This document shows, piece by piece, positions 10,140 to 22,763 of a DNA stretch of 64,000 bases. The stretch spans positions 16,779,501 through 16,843,500 of the forward strand of contig OY754335.1 of assembly GCA_963573305.1 (NCBI GenBank). Reading direction: 5' to 3'. The position numbers were made by a program, and so were the translations under genes. Within the stretch, counting starts at the first letter, position 1. The number at the start of each line of letters is the position of its first letter. The notes under the pieces were generated by a model. That model had not been told where the DNA came from. It saw only the letters and a list, made by a program, of their open reading frames with translations, and searched no databases. The DNA comes from Pyrrhosoma nymphula. Its lineage: Eukaryota > Arthropoda > Insecta > Odonata > Coenagrionidae.

Positions 10140-11746
10140 TATTATTTTTATTTAAAAATGCTAAAATTGGGCAATTGGCCCGGTGGTAACATAGCATGAT
10201 ATGCATGATAACAATATCTTTCTTTGCCCTCTTCAATAGTATCCTACAGTCAAATGGTAACAACATCCTTCTTTAACATATTATTAAATATGTTTACGTT
10301 TTTTGGGAAGGGCTCGAGTAGCTTTGCTGGTAGATCGTTCCAGTCAAGTATTGATCTATTTAGATACGAAGAAGAAAATATACTTTGCGGGAAAAAACGA
10401 TCACCAATTTAAGATAAAGTGCCGATCACAAAGGACCAATGTACATTGGTCCTTTGTGATCGGCACTTTATCTGAAATTGGTGATAACTTTTTCTCGCAA
10501 AGTTTGGTTTTAATATTTATTTCCCTAGACCTTCCCATGCCCTTTCCCCGCTAACTATTCTGTACATCCCACATAGCCTGCTCCTTTTCCTCCTTTGCTT
10601 TAAGCTATCCCATCCTAGTCCGGTCATCATTTTCGTAACACTTTCCGTTTTCTTGTATTTTCCTAGCACGTACCTGGCTTCTTTTATTTGTACTTTCTCC
10701 AATTGTGTTACCTGTCCTTTCTTGTGTAGGTCCCATCCAAGAGAAGCGTACTCTAGGATAGGGCGAACCAGGGTTTATAGGCCATATCCTTTGTAGTCTT
10801 GCTGCTCCCTTTGAGGTTTCTCATCACCCAATGCTAAGTTTTGAACGCCTTTTTGGCAATGCAATTCACTTTTAAATCCGTCTAAATGTTTTGCCAAATA
10901 GACACCTAAATATTTACAGGTTTCTGATTTCGGAATTGTATTACTTGAGAACTCTTATATCCTATTTGCGGTATTAATTTTGTTACTAAAGTTAACATAC
11001 TTGCAATTTTGTACATTTATATCCATCCCATTTAATAATACCGAACTCTCCATTTTGTTTACATCGTCCTAAAGGGCTTTATGGTCACTCGGGTTTTCTA
11101 TTTTTCGATATATAACGTAGTCATCCGCAAAAAATCTTATACTGGAGTTATTTTTTTCTGGAAGGTCATTTAGGTAAATTTAAAAAAATAAAGGTGCAAG
11201 GACGCTTCCTTGAGAGACACCCGATATTACCTTTATTACTTCTGAGCATTCTTCACCTTCTTTAACCCTCTGGGTCTTACCTTTAAGAAAGTCGTTAATC
11301 CACAAGATAACTCTTCCATCTACATGCAATGGCAGTTGCTTCATTTTTTTCTTAAGCCGTTCATGATCCACTCTGTCAAATGTTTTTGAAAGGTCGACTA
11401 TAATCGCATCTAGTTCTAATCCCTCATCCATAGAGTCAGCAATTTCTTGGAAAAACCTTAGCAACTGAGTTTCAGTTGAGTGACCCTTTCTAAATCCATG
11501 CTGACAATTAAACAACCTATTTTTACTCTCCCATAAATCACAAAGGTAATTAGCCACTATCTTTTCTAGCAACTTACAGACTACGGAGGTCAAGCCTACC
11601 GGTCTATAATTCTCTACAAGGACTTTATCTCCCCCTTTGAAGATTGGGATTACTCGGGGTTTCTTCCAGTCACTAAGTAAGGCACTGTTATTTATGGTAA
11701 CATTGAATATATGATAAATATATTGCGAAACAGCAAGACCACCCAT
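10140..11746 (-). pseudogene. CR1/jockey-like LINE reverse transcriptase, 5'-truncated relic
   Basis: Read from 11746 downwards: RT fingers with NYRPVGLTS and QHGFRKGHSTETQ; motif A in IIVDLSKTFDRVDH (aspartate present); motif B SGVSQGSVLAP; then, after a frameshift near 11170, motif C FFADDYVIY with the catalytic DD. Thumb and connector blocks CKYLGVYLAKHLDG and RPILEYASLGWD follow, and the C-terminus SILDWNDLPAKLLEPFPK ends at a TGA at 10250-10252. Three or more nonsense codons are present. The C-terminal part is interrupted by a 61-bp inverted duplication (see 10382-10503). The endonuclease domain is absent, consistent with 5' truncation. The 3' untranslated tail runs to about 10140 and is A/T-rich. 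Confidence 0.9.
10382..10503. repeat. 122-bp quasi-palindrome inside the LINE coding region
   Basis: Two 61-bp arms meet at GTAC (10441-10444) with no spacer; the central 62 bp (10412-10473) are perfectly palindromic and the outer parts differ at a few bases. Both arms encode the same LINE segment (KIKCRSQRTNV) on opposite strands. The right arm keeps the sense of the surrounding minus-strand LINE, and the left arm is an inverted copy placed before the FFSS...SILDW continuation. It therefore arose after or during LINE synthesis. Confidence 0.95.
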
Positions 11747-13227
11747 TATCTAACTACGCCATAGTTCGGCTGAGCTACATTAATTTATCACCTTAAGAAA
11801 AATCTTCCTAAACGCTTTGATGTGGAGGCATATATTTTCTAGCCAAATCCACTGCTTTACCTCTGCATGGGAACAAAAAATAAATAATGCCTTTAAAGAA
11901 TGAGTCTGTAAAATGAGATTAAAGTGGACCATCTAATTAATATTTGTTGCGAATACGAAGTTCATGATAAATAAAAATCGGGTGGTGAAAAATCACGGTG
12001 GTGGATTATTCTATACCTTGCTTGGTCTTCCGTGTTCTCTTCCTCGTGTTTCATCCTGGTGGACGGACTATTTCGTAAGCGTTCCAATCTGCTTCTTCCA
12101 AAACTTTGGAGAGTAATGCACCTGCGATACATATCGTCGACTAGGATGACCACAAGTGGAAGAGAACCCGGAAGACGGGCTTGATGCAAGCCACACGGTG
12201 GCAGCCTTTTTCCAATTATACCTTGCTATTTCGAGTACAGATATTGGAGAAAACTCACCTGTGATGGACTATTATCAACTTAATCGCGCAATCGAAGTCA
12301 AACGGCATATCCATAGTTATGCCAAAACTGTTCTTCTCTCACTCTTTTAGGCGGAAGTTATTTTTATCCCCCTTTAATAGAATCCTCTATTAATAATGGA
12401 AATATTTTGAAGCGTTAGGAAAAGTTGTAATTTAATCTTCCACTGACGAACCTTCTGACGAACCATCTGTAATGAATCTTCCTAATCCTCTGACGAACTT
12501 AAATCTTCAGTTGTTTCCTTACAGAGTCTGATACTGAGTCAACCGTACTTTTTAATACTCGATCATTTCAAGGTGTAAAACAGCGATCATGAAAAATAAA
12601 TTAAAATTTATCATGCGTTTAAGTTTTACTGGGAAAGAGGGTATTATATATTTTCGGTCTGATCGAGAGTGATGTTAAAAACGTGCAGTATCAATTATGC
12701 GTACATACGTTGGTAAAAACAATTGTCTTTCCAAAATGTCACCGAGATAACGTTGACTATGTGGCGGCAGTAACTACCATTCTGTCAGCCGGAGAGGATA
12801 CCCCTTCAGTAGAATTCGGCTGCAGGAAAATCGTAGACAGGTATCGAGTAGATGACATGGGTTCTAGAATGTCCAATTGCTAATGTAATACCGTATCTTC
12901 TTTAACTTAATAACTTAATTTTCATAATTAATCTTAATTTAACCTTAATCGCTTTCATCATGATTAATTTATAATCCAGGTCAATATTACTTCAATCATA
13001 ATCTTTCTTCATTATAATTACTTAATTAAGCTAAAAATTCACAATTTTACCTTAATATTTATATAAGCGTTCTTACGTAATCTCTTACGCTGGGTTATTC
13101 AAATCAAGCCCCACAGTAAATTTATCATAGCACTACCATGTAAAAAAAGTAATGATGCAGATAAGATGATCTTTAATAATATTTCTACCACCGAAACTCC
13201 CTTTGCACGATTTCCTTTTTCAACGCT
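11747..13227. other. No gene seen
   Basis: Upstream flank of the truncated LINE and AT-rich sequence. Open frames at 11962-12189 and 12683-12883 are not recognisable. Confidence 0.4.
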
Positions 13228-13297
13228 GCATATCTACCTGTATATCTACCTGCATATCTACCTGCGCATATCTACCTGCGTCTGCATATCTACCTGC
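13228..13297. repeat. Minisatellite, about 5 units of a 12-16 bp motif
   Basis: Tandem units of GCATATCTACCT with variants (GTATATCTACCT, GCGCATATCTACCT and a longer unit with GCGTCT inserted). Confidence 0.9.
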
Positions 13298-15542
13298 AAA
13301 TTTAAATTAATTAATTAACCGCCTGAAGCACTCACGGGATTTTGGTTCAAATCAGAGTCTTATTAGACGATTTAAGTAAAATCCACACAATTGGCATCGT
13401 ATTTTCATCGTCACATTTATGGACACGAATGCCCGGAATAGCCTGCGAATTAGTTGAAAGCGATATGATCCGGCAACCATTCCGTTTCCTTGCCCGTCGC
13501 CTTTTATCCTTGGGATAAGACGCGGACAGACCTTCGTGAGCCTTCTCTCTTCAAACATCCCCAGTCTCCCTGTGTGTTCTCTCCCCCTTTTTCAGCCTCC
13601 CTCGCTTTCCTTTCCGACCCAGCCTAGGGCCCCATCATCCCCTCTCCCCACGTCAGCCGTTCGAACTCGCACCCGATAGCTTGGGAAGGGTTTGATCAGG
13701 TGGATAGAGGAGTTGGGGAACCGCATAAATCCCATTGGTCATTTATGCATTGCCCCCCCCCCCCTTTCCCCCCCCCCCCCTGCGTAACCGAAGATGGGGA
13801 GAAGCGAAGAGGTGGCTGGAGAGTAGAGAGCCGTGCTCCGAGGGAAAGTTTCGCAGCTGTGTTGAGGTCTCAATAATTCGGCGGGATTTTGATGCGATGG
13901 AGGTCGAACGGATCTCATATACTGCTCGTAGTCCTTCGGGGGTTTTTGGCAAGGGATATATGTGTGCGGAGTGGGGGAAAAAGGAGGAATTTTTTTATTT
14001 ATTATTTATTTTTTAGATGCTGGGTGGGGTCGAATGTGTGCGATTGCATGCGTTTATGTGTGCTGAGGCTTCCCGATGAGGTTTTACCCCTGCCTACTTC
14101 CTTTCCCGTTTCTTTAATTTTTTCTCTTCTCCTCAACGGAATAAAAATCTGTCTCCACAACGTCCTGCTCAGGGAGTAATTGAAGCGCCCGCAACATTTT
14201 ATAGCCAACATTTTTTATAGCCAACATTTTTTTTTACCACCGCTCTTTAATTCCTTTTCACTGCACGGAATAAATCAATACGACGCGTTTACTTTGCAAA
14301 ATATTTGCACAATATTACCCCCCTTCCTCCACCGTGTGTTTGTTTTATTCCGAAAAAATTGCGTTTCTGAGTTCAAACAAGTTCAACGATTTTTCCCTCG
14401 TGTGACTTATTATATTTAGATCGACGTGGGCTGGCCTTAAAAATTATTTTAATCCATAATTTTTGTAAATGGTTAATCGCCTTACCAGTCCCGATTATGG
14501 ATGAATGAGTGCCAGTTTATCTGACTCATATACTGGCTTGAAAACAATTATCTCTTTGCTGAAATGTGTAAAAAAAGAGACTTGCTGGGGGTTTCACTCA
14601 AGTTTTAATGAAGGCCTAAGTCATTTTTTGGTTCTATCCATATCTATGAAAATAACATAATAATTTATCGGTATCAATGACCTACGAAGATAATAAAAGA
14701 GTAACTTAGCATTTTCCTCACCGTTTTACCTAAAAAGGATCCGACCAAGGTTGTAACAGAAAGCTGTTATTTTCAAGGTTCACGTTCTACAGATGAGTAG
14801 AAAGTGTAGCAAGCACTTGTTTATAATGTAATGCTATTACTTCTTTATTAAAAAGTGAAGCCTTCATCAGCGCAGTACTTTTCGAAAGTCTTTAGGATTA
14901 ATTTATTTGTGTTACTTCCTTTCTTCCAGTACCATTTTGCATATTTTTTATCATTATTGTTAGGCTTTTTATCACCTTAAAATCAATTATTGAGTCAAAA
15001 ATTCACTGTAGTGCACACACTGTATTCATTCATGTTCTTTTTTTGTATAATCAGCGAAATGATGTTTACTCCTTATGTACCAACTTAATATGAAAAAATG
15101 AGCTCCTTTTGCTTAAATGAAAAACGCCATGAGGAAGGGATAACGCATCGTATTTTCTGGTTACATTCTAAAAGTTACCTGTATTCTACATAATATAGGT
15201 TGGTACTTTGTTGGTCCATAATAAGTACATCGTCATGACTTCTCAAGGGTTTCCCTCCTGCCTCTAACTTACGTACTTTTTTCTACTTTAGTTATCCATA
15301 AATTTTGCTCCCCTTTAATGTCGTTGCAAATCCTTCGTACTTTTCCTCCTTATCTATGCTTATTTCACATTTTCCTTGCTTTAAAAATCCTGAATTCTTA
15401 AATAACTCTAACTGCGCTCATGCTTTCTTTCTCTTACATACATATCTTACTGCGTATTGGTCCTTATTCAGGTAATATTCTTTATTCTCTTCCATATGTC
15501 TTTTTCTTAAAACTCTTTAATTTTCGCGTATAACCTTTCAAC
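13298..15542. other. No gene seen; homopolymer and short tandem tracts
   Basis: This contains a C-rich run with only three T at 13753-13780 and a tandem duplication of CCAACATTTTTTATAG-like units at 14192-14235. Open frames around 13735-14419 overlap on both strands and look non-coding. Confidence 0.5.
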
Positions 15543-15784
15543 TGGAAGCGTGGTTGCCTAGTGGGTAGAGCTTGGCTACTGATCGAAGGGTGCCCGGTTC
15601 AAATCCGGGTGAAACCTTTGGACGCCCCCTAACAAAGTATCCTCGGAGTGCGAGGTGGCCCAGGGAAAGGAACTGGCCCCCCTATTCTGAATGTGTGAAA
15701 TTCTCACGCTTGTGGCTTAGTCCGGGGTGAGCTCTACCCTCAAACTATCCAAACCAACCTTCGGGTTGAATAACTGAGTGAGTG
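15543..15784 (+). mobile_element. tRNA-derived SINE with target-site duplication
   Basis: Pol III internal promoter: an A-box-like stretch at about 15551-15571 (TGGTTGCCTAGTGGGTAGAG) and a B-box GGTTCAAATCC at 15596-15606, spaced as in a tRNA. A body without coding potential follows, with a 3' tail of GAGT repeats. Flanks ACCTTTCAAC (15533-15542) and ACCTTTCCAC (15785-15794) match at 9 of 10 positions and look like a target-site duplication. The tRNA-like part cannot fold into a full cloverleaf, so it is a SINE and not a tRNA gene. Confidence 0.85.
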
Positions 15785-18159
15785 ACCTTTCCACAAATAC
15801 TAGTTCGCGGATCCATACTGCGACGTTATCCGTGTTGCTTTCAACTCAACCATTCTTCACGTCCTTTGTATTCTCGATTCATACTATTTTCGAACCCATC
15901 TCGTCACTACTACATCCTATCTTTAAATATTACATTAATGCAAATGTTCCTCTCAGGAGTAAAGATATATGACGTCCATTTATGATTAGGACCCCGAATA
16001 TTTTTGAACACCATTTGTTTTTATTTAAAAAAACAAGAGTGCTTTAATGCTTTTGAATAGGGCACAGAGAAATATTGCCTATCACGCTTAATATGGAGCA
16101 TTTATTTTCTGTAAGTATACCTACTATTGATTGCTGTATAGGGTTGTATACAAATTGAAGCAAACATAGTATTTTTCTAAAATCCTCATGCTTATCATAA
16201 GGAATATCATAATGAATGAGTGGAGGGAAATAAATTACATGAATAGACATGAAATTAAAACAGTATGTTAGATACATGGATTTAGGTGATGCATACACCT
16301 TATATCATGTTCTCATAAAAATTTAAGATTATGTAAAAAAAATAGCATTATTTTATTGCATTTGATACAGCCCATGAAGGTGCAGTATGCGTAGCAAACG
16401 GGTCCTAGCTCTCAGGTTATATCTTTGGGAGAAAAAAGTAATTTTTTTCCCACAAGCGCCAGTTTTCTGGATCAATGAGCAGCGATGTACGTGTAATCTC
16501 TTTTCGCCTTTTGGATCGTTGAAATTAAGGGTTCGGGATGAAAAAAATATTCTAAGGACCATAGGATATAAGGGCGAGGAAGAAGGATCTCTGAAATTTC
16601 AGCACATTCTCCCCGTTTCCTTCTGCCTGCTCCTGTTCCAGCTTTTTTTGGCGTACCATGCATAAATCAATCCAGTTCATCTTTCTTTTACCGCCAGGGA
16701 CGCATTTGAAATTCCTTTAGTGGGGAGCCATGTAAGAGGGTTGATGTAATCCTCCATATATACGACCACAAATATGTATCCCTCTTCCGTCTCCCGACTT
16801 CACGGATACGGGATAAACGAGCATATCCTCGGCGAGCATCCATCCAAATGTCTTATCCGGCCGCAATTATATTGTTAAGGACTTGGCTTTCGTTAACTCT
16901 AATTCCCGTATTTCTCCTCTCCGTCGGGCGAGTTACCATTTCCTGCCCTTCCAGGAAAGTGGCTCAGCCTTATCTTGCTGACTGAAAATATACGAATATC
17001 GTTAATGTCTATTCGCTGAGCTATTTTTATTTTAAATGAAAGTAAGGTTGCTAGAAAACTATACACATTTTAATTTAAAAAACTATTATTATGCTTGTGG
17101 GTGTAACAGTGAAAAAATAAAGTTTGAGATTCCTCAGTTTTATCATAAAAAAACCGCGTGTTTTGTAATGGAGTCTTCAGAGCACATCAGGAATAACAGA
17201 GTTGCATCAACAACCGATAATTTTTTTTATGATTGTGCTGTGTAATTGGGAAGTGTATTTTTTTCATTTTTACATAACAGAAGGACATCACAAGTAGTGA
17301 CTGAGACAGTGTCTTACTTCCATTAATATAATTTTTTATTATAATTTTGCACTGAAGAATGTACCCGTAAAGATGGCATTTCAGAGCCATACCAAGTCAA
17401 TCCTATGTTAAAAAACATTGCCATCTTTTGAGGTTCACATTAAACATATCTATTTAATGACAAAAATATTACGACTCGTGCTTCAACGCTTCTGCATCAA
17501 CCTCGCAAGCTGACTCATACACACTGAGTGTGTAATGACTGTGTGCCTGACGATAACGACACGACTTGTAATTTTCTTAGGTAGGCAATGATGGTAACAA
17601 AGTCTGTATTTACGTCTTGAACATGCTGTTCCCCATAGTAATACCCATTACTGCTAACTTAATTTTGACATCCAGTAGCATCAAAATCATGCTACGATGT
17701 AATTTCAACATGATTTTTAAATTGAGTTCATCTCTAGCTATGCTGTTTCTATTGTAGGTTGCCATATTCTTTGACATTTTCAACAATAAATTATAACTAC
17801 ATACATATAAACAACATTAAATAATAAAAAAATAGTAGGAAAGGACGTGTAACGCAGCTGATGTATAGAACTTGTAGGAGCCACTAGAAACTCTGAGACT
17901 ACAGGCGAAGCTTAGGTTCCTTGAAAATTTCAAATCACATGAGTGGATAGCATGGGTGACACGGAGGATATTATTGTAACTCAGAAATATACATCTAAAA
18001 CAAAAAGAAGCGACAAAGTAAGAGTGGTGAACTGCCGATCTAATTGGTTAAAGGTTTTCATCTTTATACGCACCAGTAGTGACTGAAAAAATGGAGAGTG
18101 AGATACTGTGGCATTTCGCTTACGTAAACATCACTTTCAACCCCCTCGCTGGTGTCTCT
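15785..18159. other. No gene seen
   Basis: AT-rich DNA. Three overlapping frames on both strands around 16350-16665 share no recognisable motif and are treated as chance. Confidence 0.4.
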
Positions 18160-18429
18160 CTCTTGTCGTGATGAGGGGGCTTGCGTGCCTAAACAAACCT
18201 GAGAGCTATGCCGGCGGGAGCGTAAGCTCCTGGTAGGGCCACCCAAGCCGGACAGGCCAACGGAGATAGTCCAGACAAAAAGAGGTACCCTGGTCCTCCA
18301 GGTTGGGGGTTGGGCGTGGGGCTAACAACCCCAAACCGTAAAAAATGTGCTGTTACGATACCCATAAAGAAGCCTCGGAATACGGGCGGATATACGGATG
18401 ATGAACTTGGAAAATGATCAGGAATTCGA
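18160..18429 (+). mobile_element. RTE-like LINE, 5' untranslated region
   Basis: GC-rich leader with GCCGGCGGGAGCGTAAGCTC, TGGTAGGGCCACCCAAGCC and TCCTCCAGGTTGGGGGTTG, a block I recognise as the usual leader in front of arthropod RTE elements of the 'craniofacial development protein 2'-like type. It runs directly into the endonuclease frame. The exact 5' end is uncertain. Confidence 0.6.
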
Positions 18430-21060
18430 AAACGGAATGCAAAACAGACCTTAGCTACATGGAACGTAAGGACTATGCTGAAAGCTGGAAAAATGGCAGA
18501 GATTGCTGAGGATGTGCTGAGATATGGGATGGATGTAGTGGCATAAAAAGAAGTCAGATGGAACGGAAATGGAATAATGGACAAAAAGGACGTTCTCAAT
18601 GTTCTATAGCGGACCTTAACTGAGAACTGGACAATGTAGAACAGGATTTATCCTTAATACCAAAATGAAGCAAAGGTACTTATGGTTTAGACCTTTGGGG
18701 GATAGAGTGTGGTAGATAAGGCATAAAGGGACTTTTAGAAACTTATCTAACATCTCAGCTTATGCACCCACAGAAGATGCTAATGATGAAGAGAAGAATG
18801 CTTTCTATGACCGACTAGATAGAGAATGAAGCAAGATACCTAAATATGATGTGTTACTTCTCCTAGGAGATTTCAATGCAAAAATAGGAAGAGAGGACTT
18901 TTTGCAGCATGTAGCTGGAAAACACGCTTTACATACCGAAACGAATGAAAACGGAAAGATACTAAGCCAGTTGGCAGAAGCTAAAGGGCTAATAATTAAA
19001 AGTACCAGTTTTGCACACAAGAATATACGTAAGGGAACCTGGAAAATGGCAGGTACAGATGTGGTCAACCAAATTGATCACGTTCTAGTTTCCAGAAGAC
19101 ATGCATCTTCAGTCATTGACATAAGGTCTGCAAGAGGTCCGAACTGTGATTAAGACCATTATTTGGTAAATTCCAAGTTCAGGGAAAGAATTGCGAATGT
19201 GGAACGTATCAAAGGACCCAAGAGAACACAGTGGAGTGTGGAAAAGTTCAGGCAACTGGGATCTGTTGCCCAATACCAGCCCAGGCTAATAAACTGGAAG
19301 AAGGAGCAGAGAATCTGCCAATGAGTGTAACTGATTCAGTAAAGAGAAAATGGCAAAGTGGCATGGAAGAAGTTGCAAAGGAGGCTGCAAAAAGATAGGA
19401 GAAAGAAAGAGGGCAAGGAAATAAGAATGGTTTGATGATGAATGCAGAAAAGCTATATAAAGGAAGAATATAGATAGAAAGAACACTATCCAGAAAGAGA
19501 CAAGGCAAAATGTCGAAAGATAGAAAGAAAGCAGAAGACAAGCAAATAGAATACTACGAAAAAAGAAAAAAACAATTCTTAATGGGATATATGGAAAAGA
19601 TAGAGGAACTGAACCCACAAAATGAAAGTAGAAAGTTATACCAGGCAATCAAACGGACGACAAACAAATTTAAACCAAGAAAAAACGCATGTAAGGATAA
19701 GAATGGAAGGTTGGTTGGAACAGAGGAGGAAGTTCTGGGAAGGTGGGCAGAGTACTTAAAGGAATTGATGAATTTGGATGAGAGAGATGAGGAGGGTGGA
19801 GGAATGGTGGACATGAGGGTGGACACGGAGATTGGCAGGCCAACAATGGAGGAGGTGGAGGAGTCTGTGAAGTGGCGGCGGAATGGGAGAGCTCCAGGGG
19901 AAGATCAAATTGTACCGGAGTTAATCAAGTATGGAGAAAAAGATTAAATAAAGAACCTACATAGACTTATATGTGAAATCTGGGAGAAAGTAGAAATGCC
20001 TGAGGAATGGAAGATTGGTTTTATTGACCCTATATTCAAGAAGAGAGATAAGTTGCAATGCAGCAACTATAAGGTGAATCACATTATTGAATGTCACTTA
20101 CAAGTTATTCTCTAGTATACTGCAGAGGAGACTTAACACCTATGCTGAAGAAATTCTTGGTGAATACCAATGTGGCTTTAGGCCAAGAAGAGGAACAACC
20201 GACCAAATATTTGTAATGACATATTGCAATAAATCTACTCAGGCTTATGCCTATACTGATGACATAGTTCTAGTGGCACGAAGTATGGATTCTCTGAAAG
20301 AAATATTCAAAATTTTAGAAGAGCAGAGTAAGAATATAGAGCTTAGAATTAATGAGAGAAAAACGAAGTACATGAAAATGTCAGCCATGGAAGACAGAAG
20401 GTGGACTCAAAGCATTACATTTGGGAGGTACAACTTTGAAAATGTAAAATATTTCAGTAACTTCGGTACTAATTTAAACTGTAATAACTCAATGACGGAA
20501 GAAATCAACAAGAGGATAATGGCCGGAAATAGGGCTTACTTTGCTAATATTAAGCTCCTGAAGTCTACCCTGCTATCTACCCTGCTATCTAAGACACTTA
20601 TCAGACCGGTCGTGACATACGGAGCAGACACTTGGACCATCTCTGCTGGAAATGAGCAAACTCTACGGATATTTGAACGGAAGGTTTTACGAAGGATATA
20701 TGGCCCCGTGACAGATGGTGTAACATGGAGGATAAGAGAGGATAAGAGCATACAGGGAAATAGAAAATATTATCATAGGCGAAGACATAGTGAAATTTTT
20801 GAAGACCCAACGGTTAGCTTGGCTGGGTCGTGTGTAAAGAATGAATGAAGAAATAATGCCTAAGAAGCTGGTACATGGAAATATGGATAGAAAGAGAAAA
20901 AGAGGAAGACCAAGGAAAATATGGATGCAGGATTTGGAAGAAGACAGAGAGACTATGAGGATCGTACGATGGTGGGAGAAAGTTCAGAACAAGAAGAGAA
21001 TGGACAGGCGTCTTGAGGGACGCCAAAGCCCATACCGGGCTGTAGCGCCGAGGAAGTAAG
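18430..21060 (+). pseudogene. RTE-clade LINE ORF (EEP endonuclease + reverse transcriptase), internally deleted
   Basis: Order of domains: the apurinic-type endonuclease begins LATWNVRTMLKAGKM near 18450 and has KEVRWNG, LLLLGDFNAKIG (near 18855), NQIDHVLVSRRHASS and a DH motif just after 19145 (its serine codon replaced by a stop). A linker rich in K/E follows (19510-19945, with GRAPGEDQIVPELI). The RT starts with LFSSILQRRLN and EYQCGFRPRRGTTDQIFVM (20150-20218), then jumps directly to QAYAYTDDIVLVARS (20240-20280). Motifs A and B of the palm are therefore missing, roughly 130 residues. YTDD replaces the usual YADD. The C-terminal part (RPVVTYGADTWTIS, then GRPRKIWMQDLEED) runs to TAA near 21059. 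Several stops and frameshifts are present. An in-frame 12-bp duplication lies near 20570-20594. Confidence 0.92.
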
Positions 21061-22585
21061 TAATAGATCACTTTCGTCTTTTCCCTCTCAAATTACTTTT
21101 TCCTTTTCCATCCCTTTGTCATGCTGTTATCCTAACACCTCTGTGGCAGCCCGCAAGACACTATATTCATGTAGATAGGTACATAGATCTTCTCCCATCT
21201 CTTGTATGATTCTACGCCACCTTAGGCATTGAAATCTCCTCCGATAACTATTCAATTCTCTTACTTTAATTTAACTACTCCGATAATTATTTTTTCCCGG
21301 TTTTTATGTTCTTCGGTAAATTAATGAAATTAATTATCCGAATTAAATATAATGAGAAGCTTGAGAATAAAATAATGTTACTTTGTCTAAGTGTTTACGA
21401 TGACATGTATTTCTCTCTAGACTTATATTGATCAGCTTCGAGAAAATATGCTCTTAAATATGCCCTAAGCTGTCTTTGCACAAACGATGGCATGAACTCG
21501 ATTTATGTTGAATGTAGGTGGGAAAAATAATGGCTTGTCAAATGTATTGAAAGTTTCTTGCTTACTTGCGGGACATAGAGTTATGAGATGTTAATTCATG
21601 TGCCCTGAACCTTGTTTTTTTTCCCAGTCCTTGAGAATCTGTTCAGGGTAGTTTCACTTTGCATTCTTTTCCCAAAATGGGTTTGGTATCAGCAAAATTA
21701 TTTTTTTTAAACTACCTCTTCAAAACAATTGACCAGGTTACTGAACAAATTTCTCAGGGATGGAAAGGATAGCCATTAAATGCATTACATGCTACTTACA
21801 GAAAACGATGGAAGTGATGTTGAGAGTGCAGTTCCTTGCGGCTTAATATTCAGTGGAAATGAAGTTTCTGAAATGAAAATTTAAAAGCCTTTCACAAATA
21901 TACACTCAACGCCCCAGGGAGCTGGAATAGAACCGTACTACAGTAGACAAGGATCCGTCATCCCAACCACGGAGTACGGAATTGACTGATTTATTAAGCT
22001 TCTGCCTTTTAGAAGAGCGTGTTCATGTGCTTTTTTACAAAAAGTCACTAAAATGTCTCAGAAACTCTTTTAAATGGGAATGGTAGAATAGATTGTTATT
22101 TTGGTTCCCAATGGCTGGTGGGGTCTTGCCCGCGGTAGTTTTAGTTCACCGACTGAGAGGAGTGAGATGTGGCGGGTTCAGTAAAATGAAGCCAAGTGCA
22201 ATTGAGGTTAATAGCCCTAGGGTTTATGTTTACCTGAAAACAGCTGGTGGCCAGACTACGCGGAAACGATTGCAGCCTCCTCCGGGACTCTGTCTGCCAT
22301 CCTGATTTTCCATAAAGAGAACTGTACCTCACAATTCTCCCTCTAAATGATGGTTTCATCGTTTGGTAACCATCAATCGATCTTTTGGTTATTTTGCTAC
22401 ATTTTACTCTCCTTTCGCTGAAAAACTCATAATTGTTTACTTTTTATACTTATTGTGCATTTATGGTTAATGCGATGGTGTTTTTGTTAGCCCCAGTGAT
22501 ACAGCGCTGACTAAAAATAGGTATCAACTACAATTTTTACCAATTTTCATCCGGATTTCCGGGTATCGATGTAGCACTTCCGGGT
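21061..22585. other. No gene seen
   Basis: AT-rich flank of the RTE copy. Its 3' tail is a short GTAAGTAA stretch. Nothing else is recognised. Confidence 0.4.
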
Positions 22586-22763
22586 ACTTGGTGGCTAATA
22601 TCTGTAAAGAATTGAATGTCACTGAGAATGAATTAAGTGTTGATGCGCCGGCAAAGGTGACGAAGACTCTCGGAGCGACCTCTGGAGCTTCGCATTTCAC
22701 GTCTTTTGGGTGTTTTCCTCTCCCTTAGGCCTCCATACTCTTCACAAGTGAGTGCCACCAAGT
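22586..22763 (-). mobile_element. MITE family 1, copy A (TIR ACTTGGTGGC)
   Basis: About 178 bp bounded by ACTTGGTGGC and GCCACCAAGT. Read on the minus strand it aligns throughout with 40774-40960 (shared pieces CTTTGCC, GCATCAAC, CTTAATTCAT, GAGTGCCACCAAGT). No coding capacity. No clear target duplication. Confidence 0.65.

Noticed and set aside
13228..13297. CRISPR-like array
   Set aside because: Units are 12-16 bp head-to-tail with no spacers; this is a minisatellite in eukaryotic DNA.
16350..16665. Three overlapping open frames, possible coding region
   Set aside because: Both strands are open at once with no recognisable motif, which points to chance openness.
19248..19826. Minus-strand frames rich in F, S and L suggesting a membrane protein
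   Set aside because: They are antisense to the A/G-rich linker of the RTE LINE and exist because of its codon composition.
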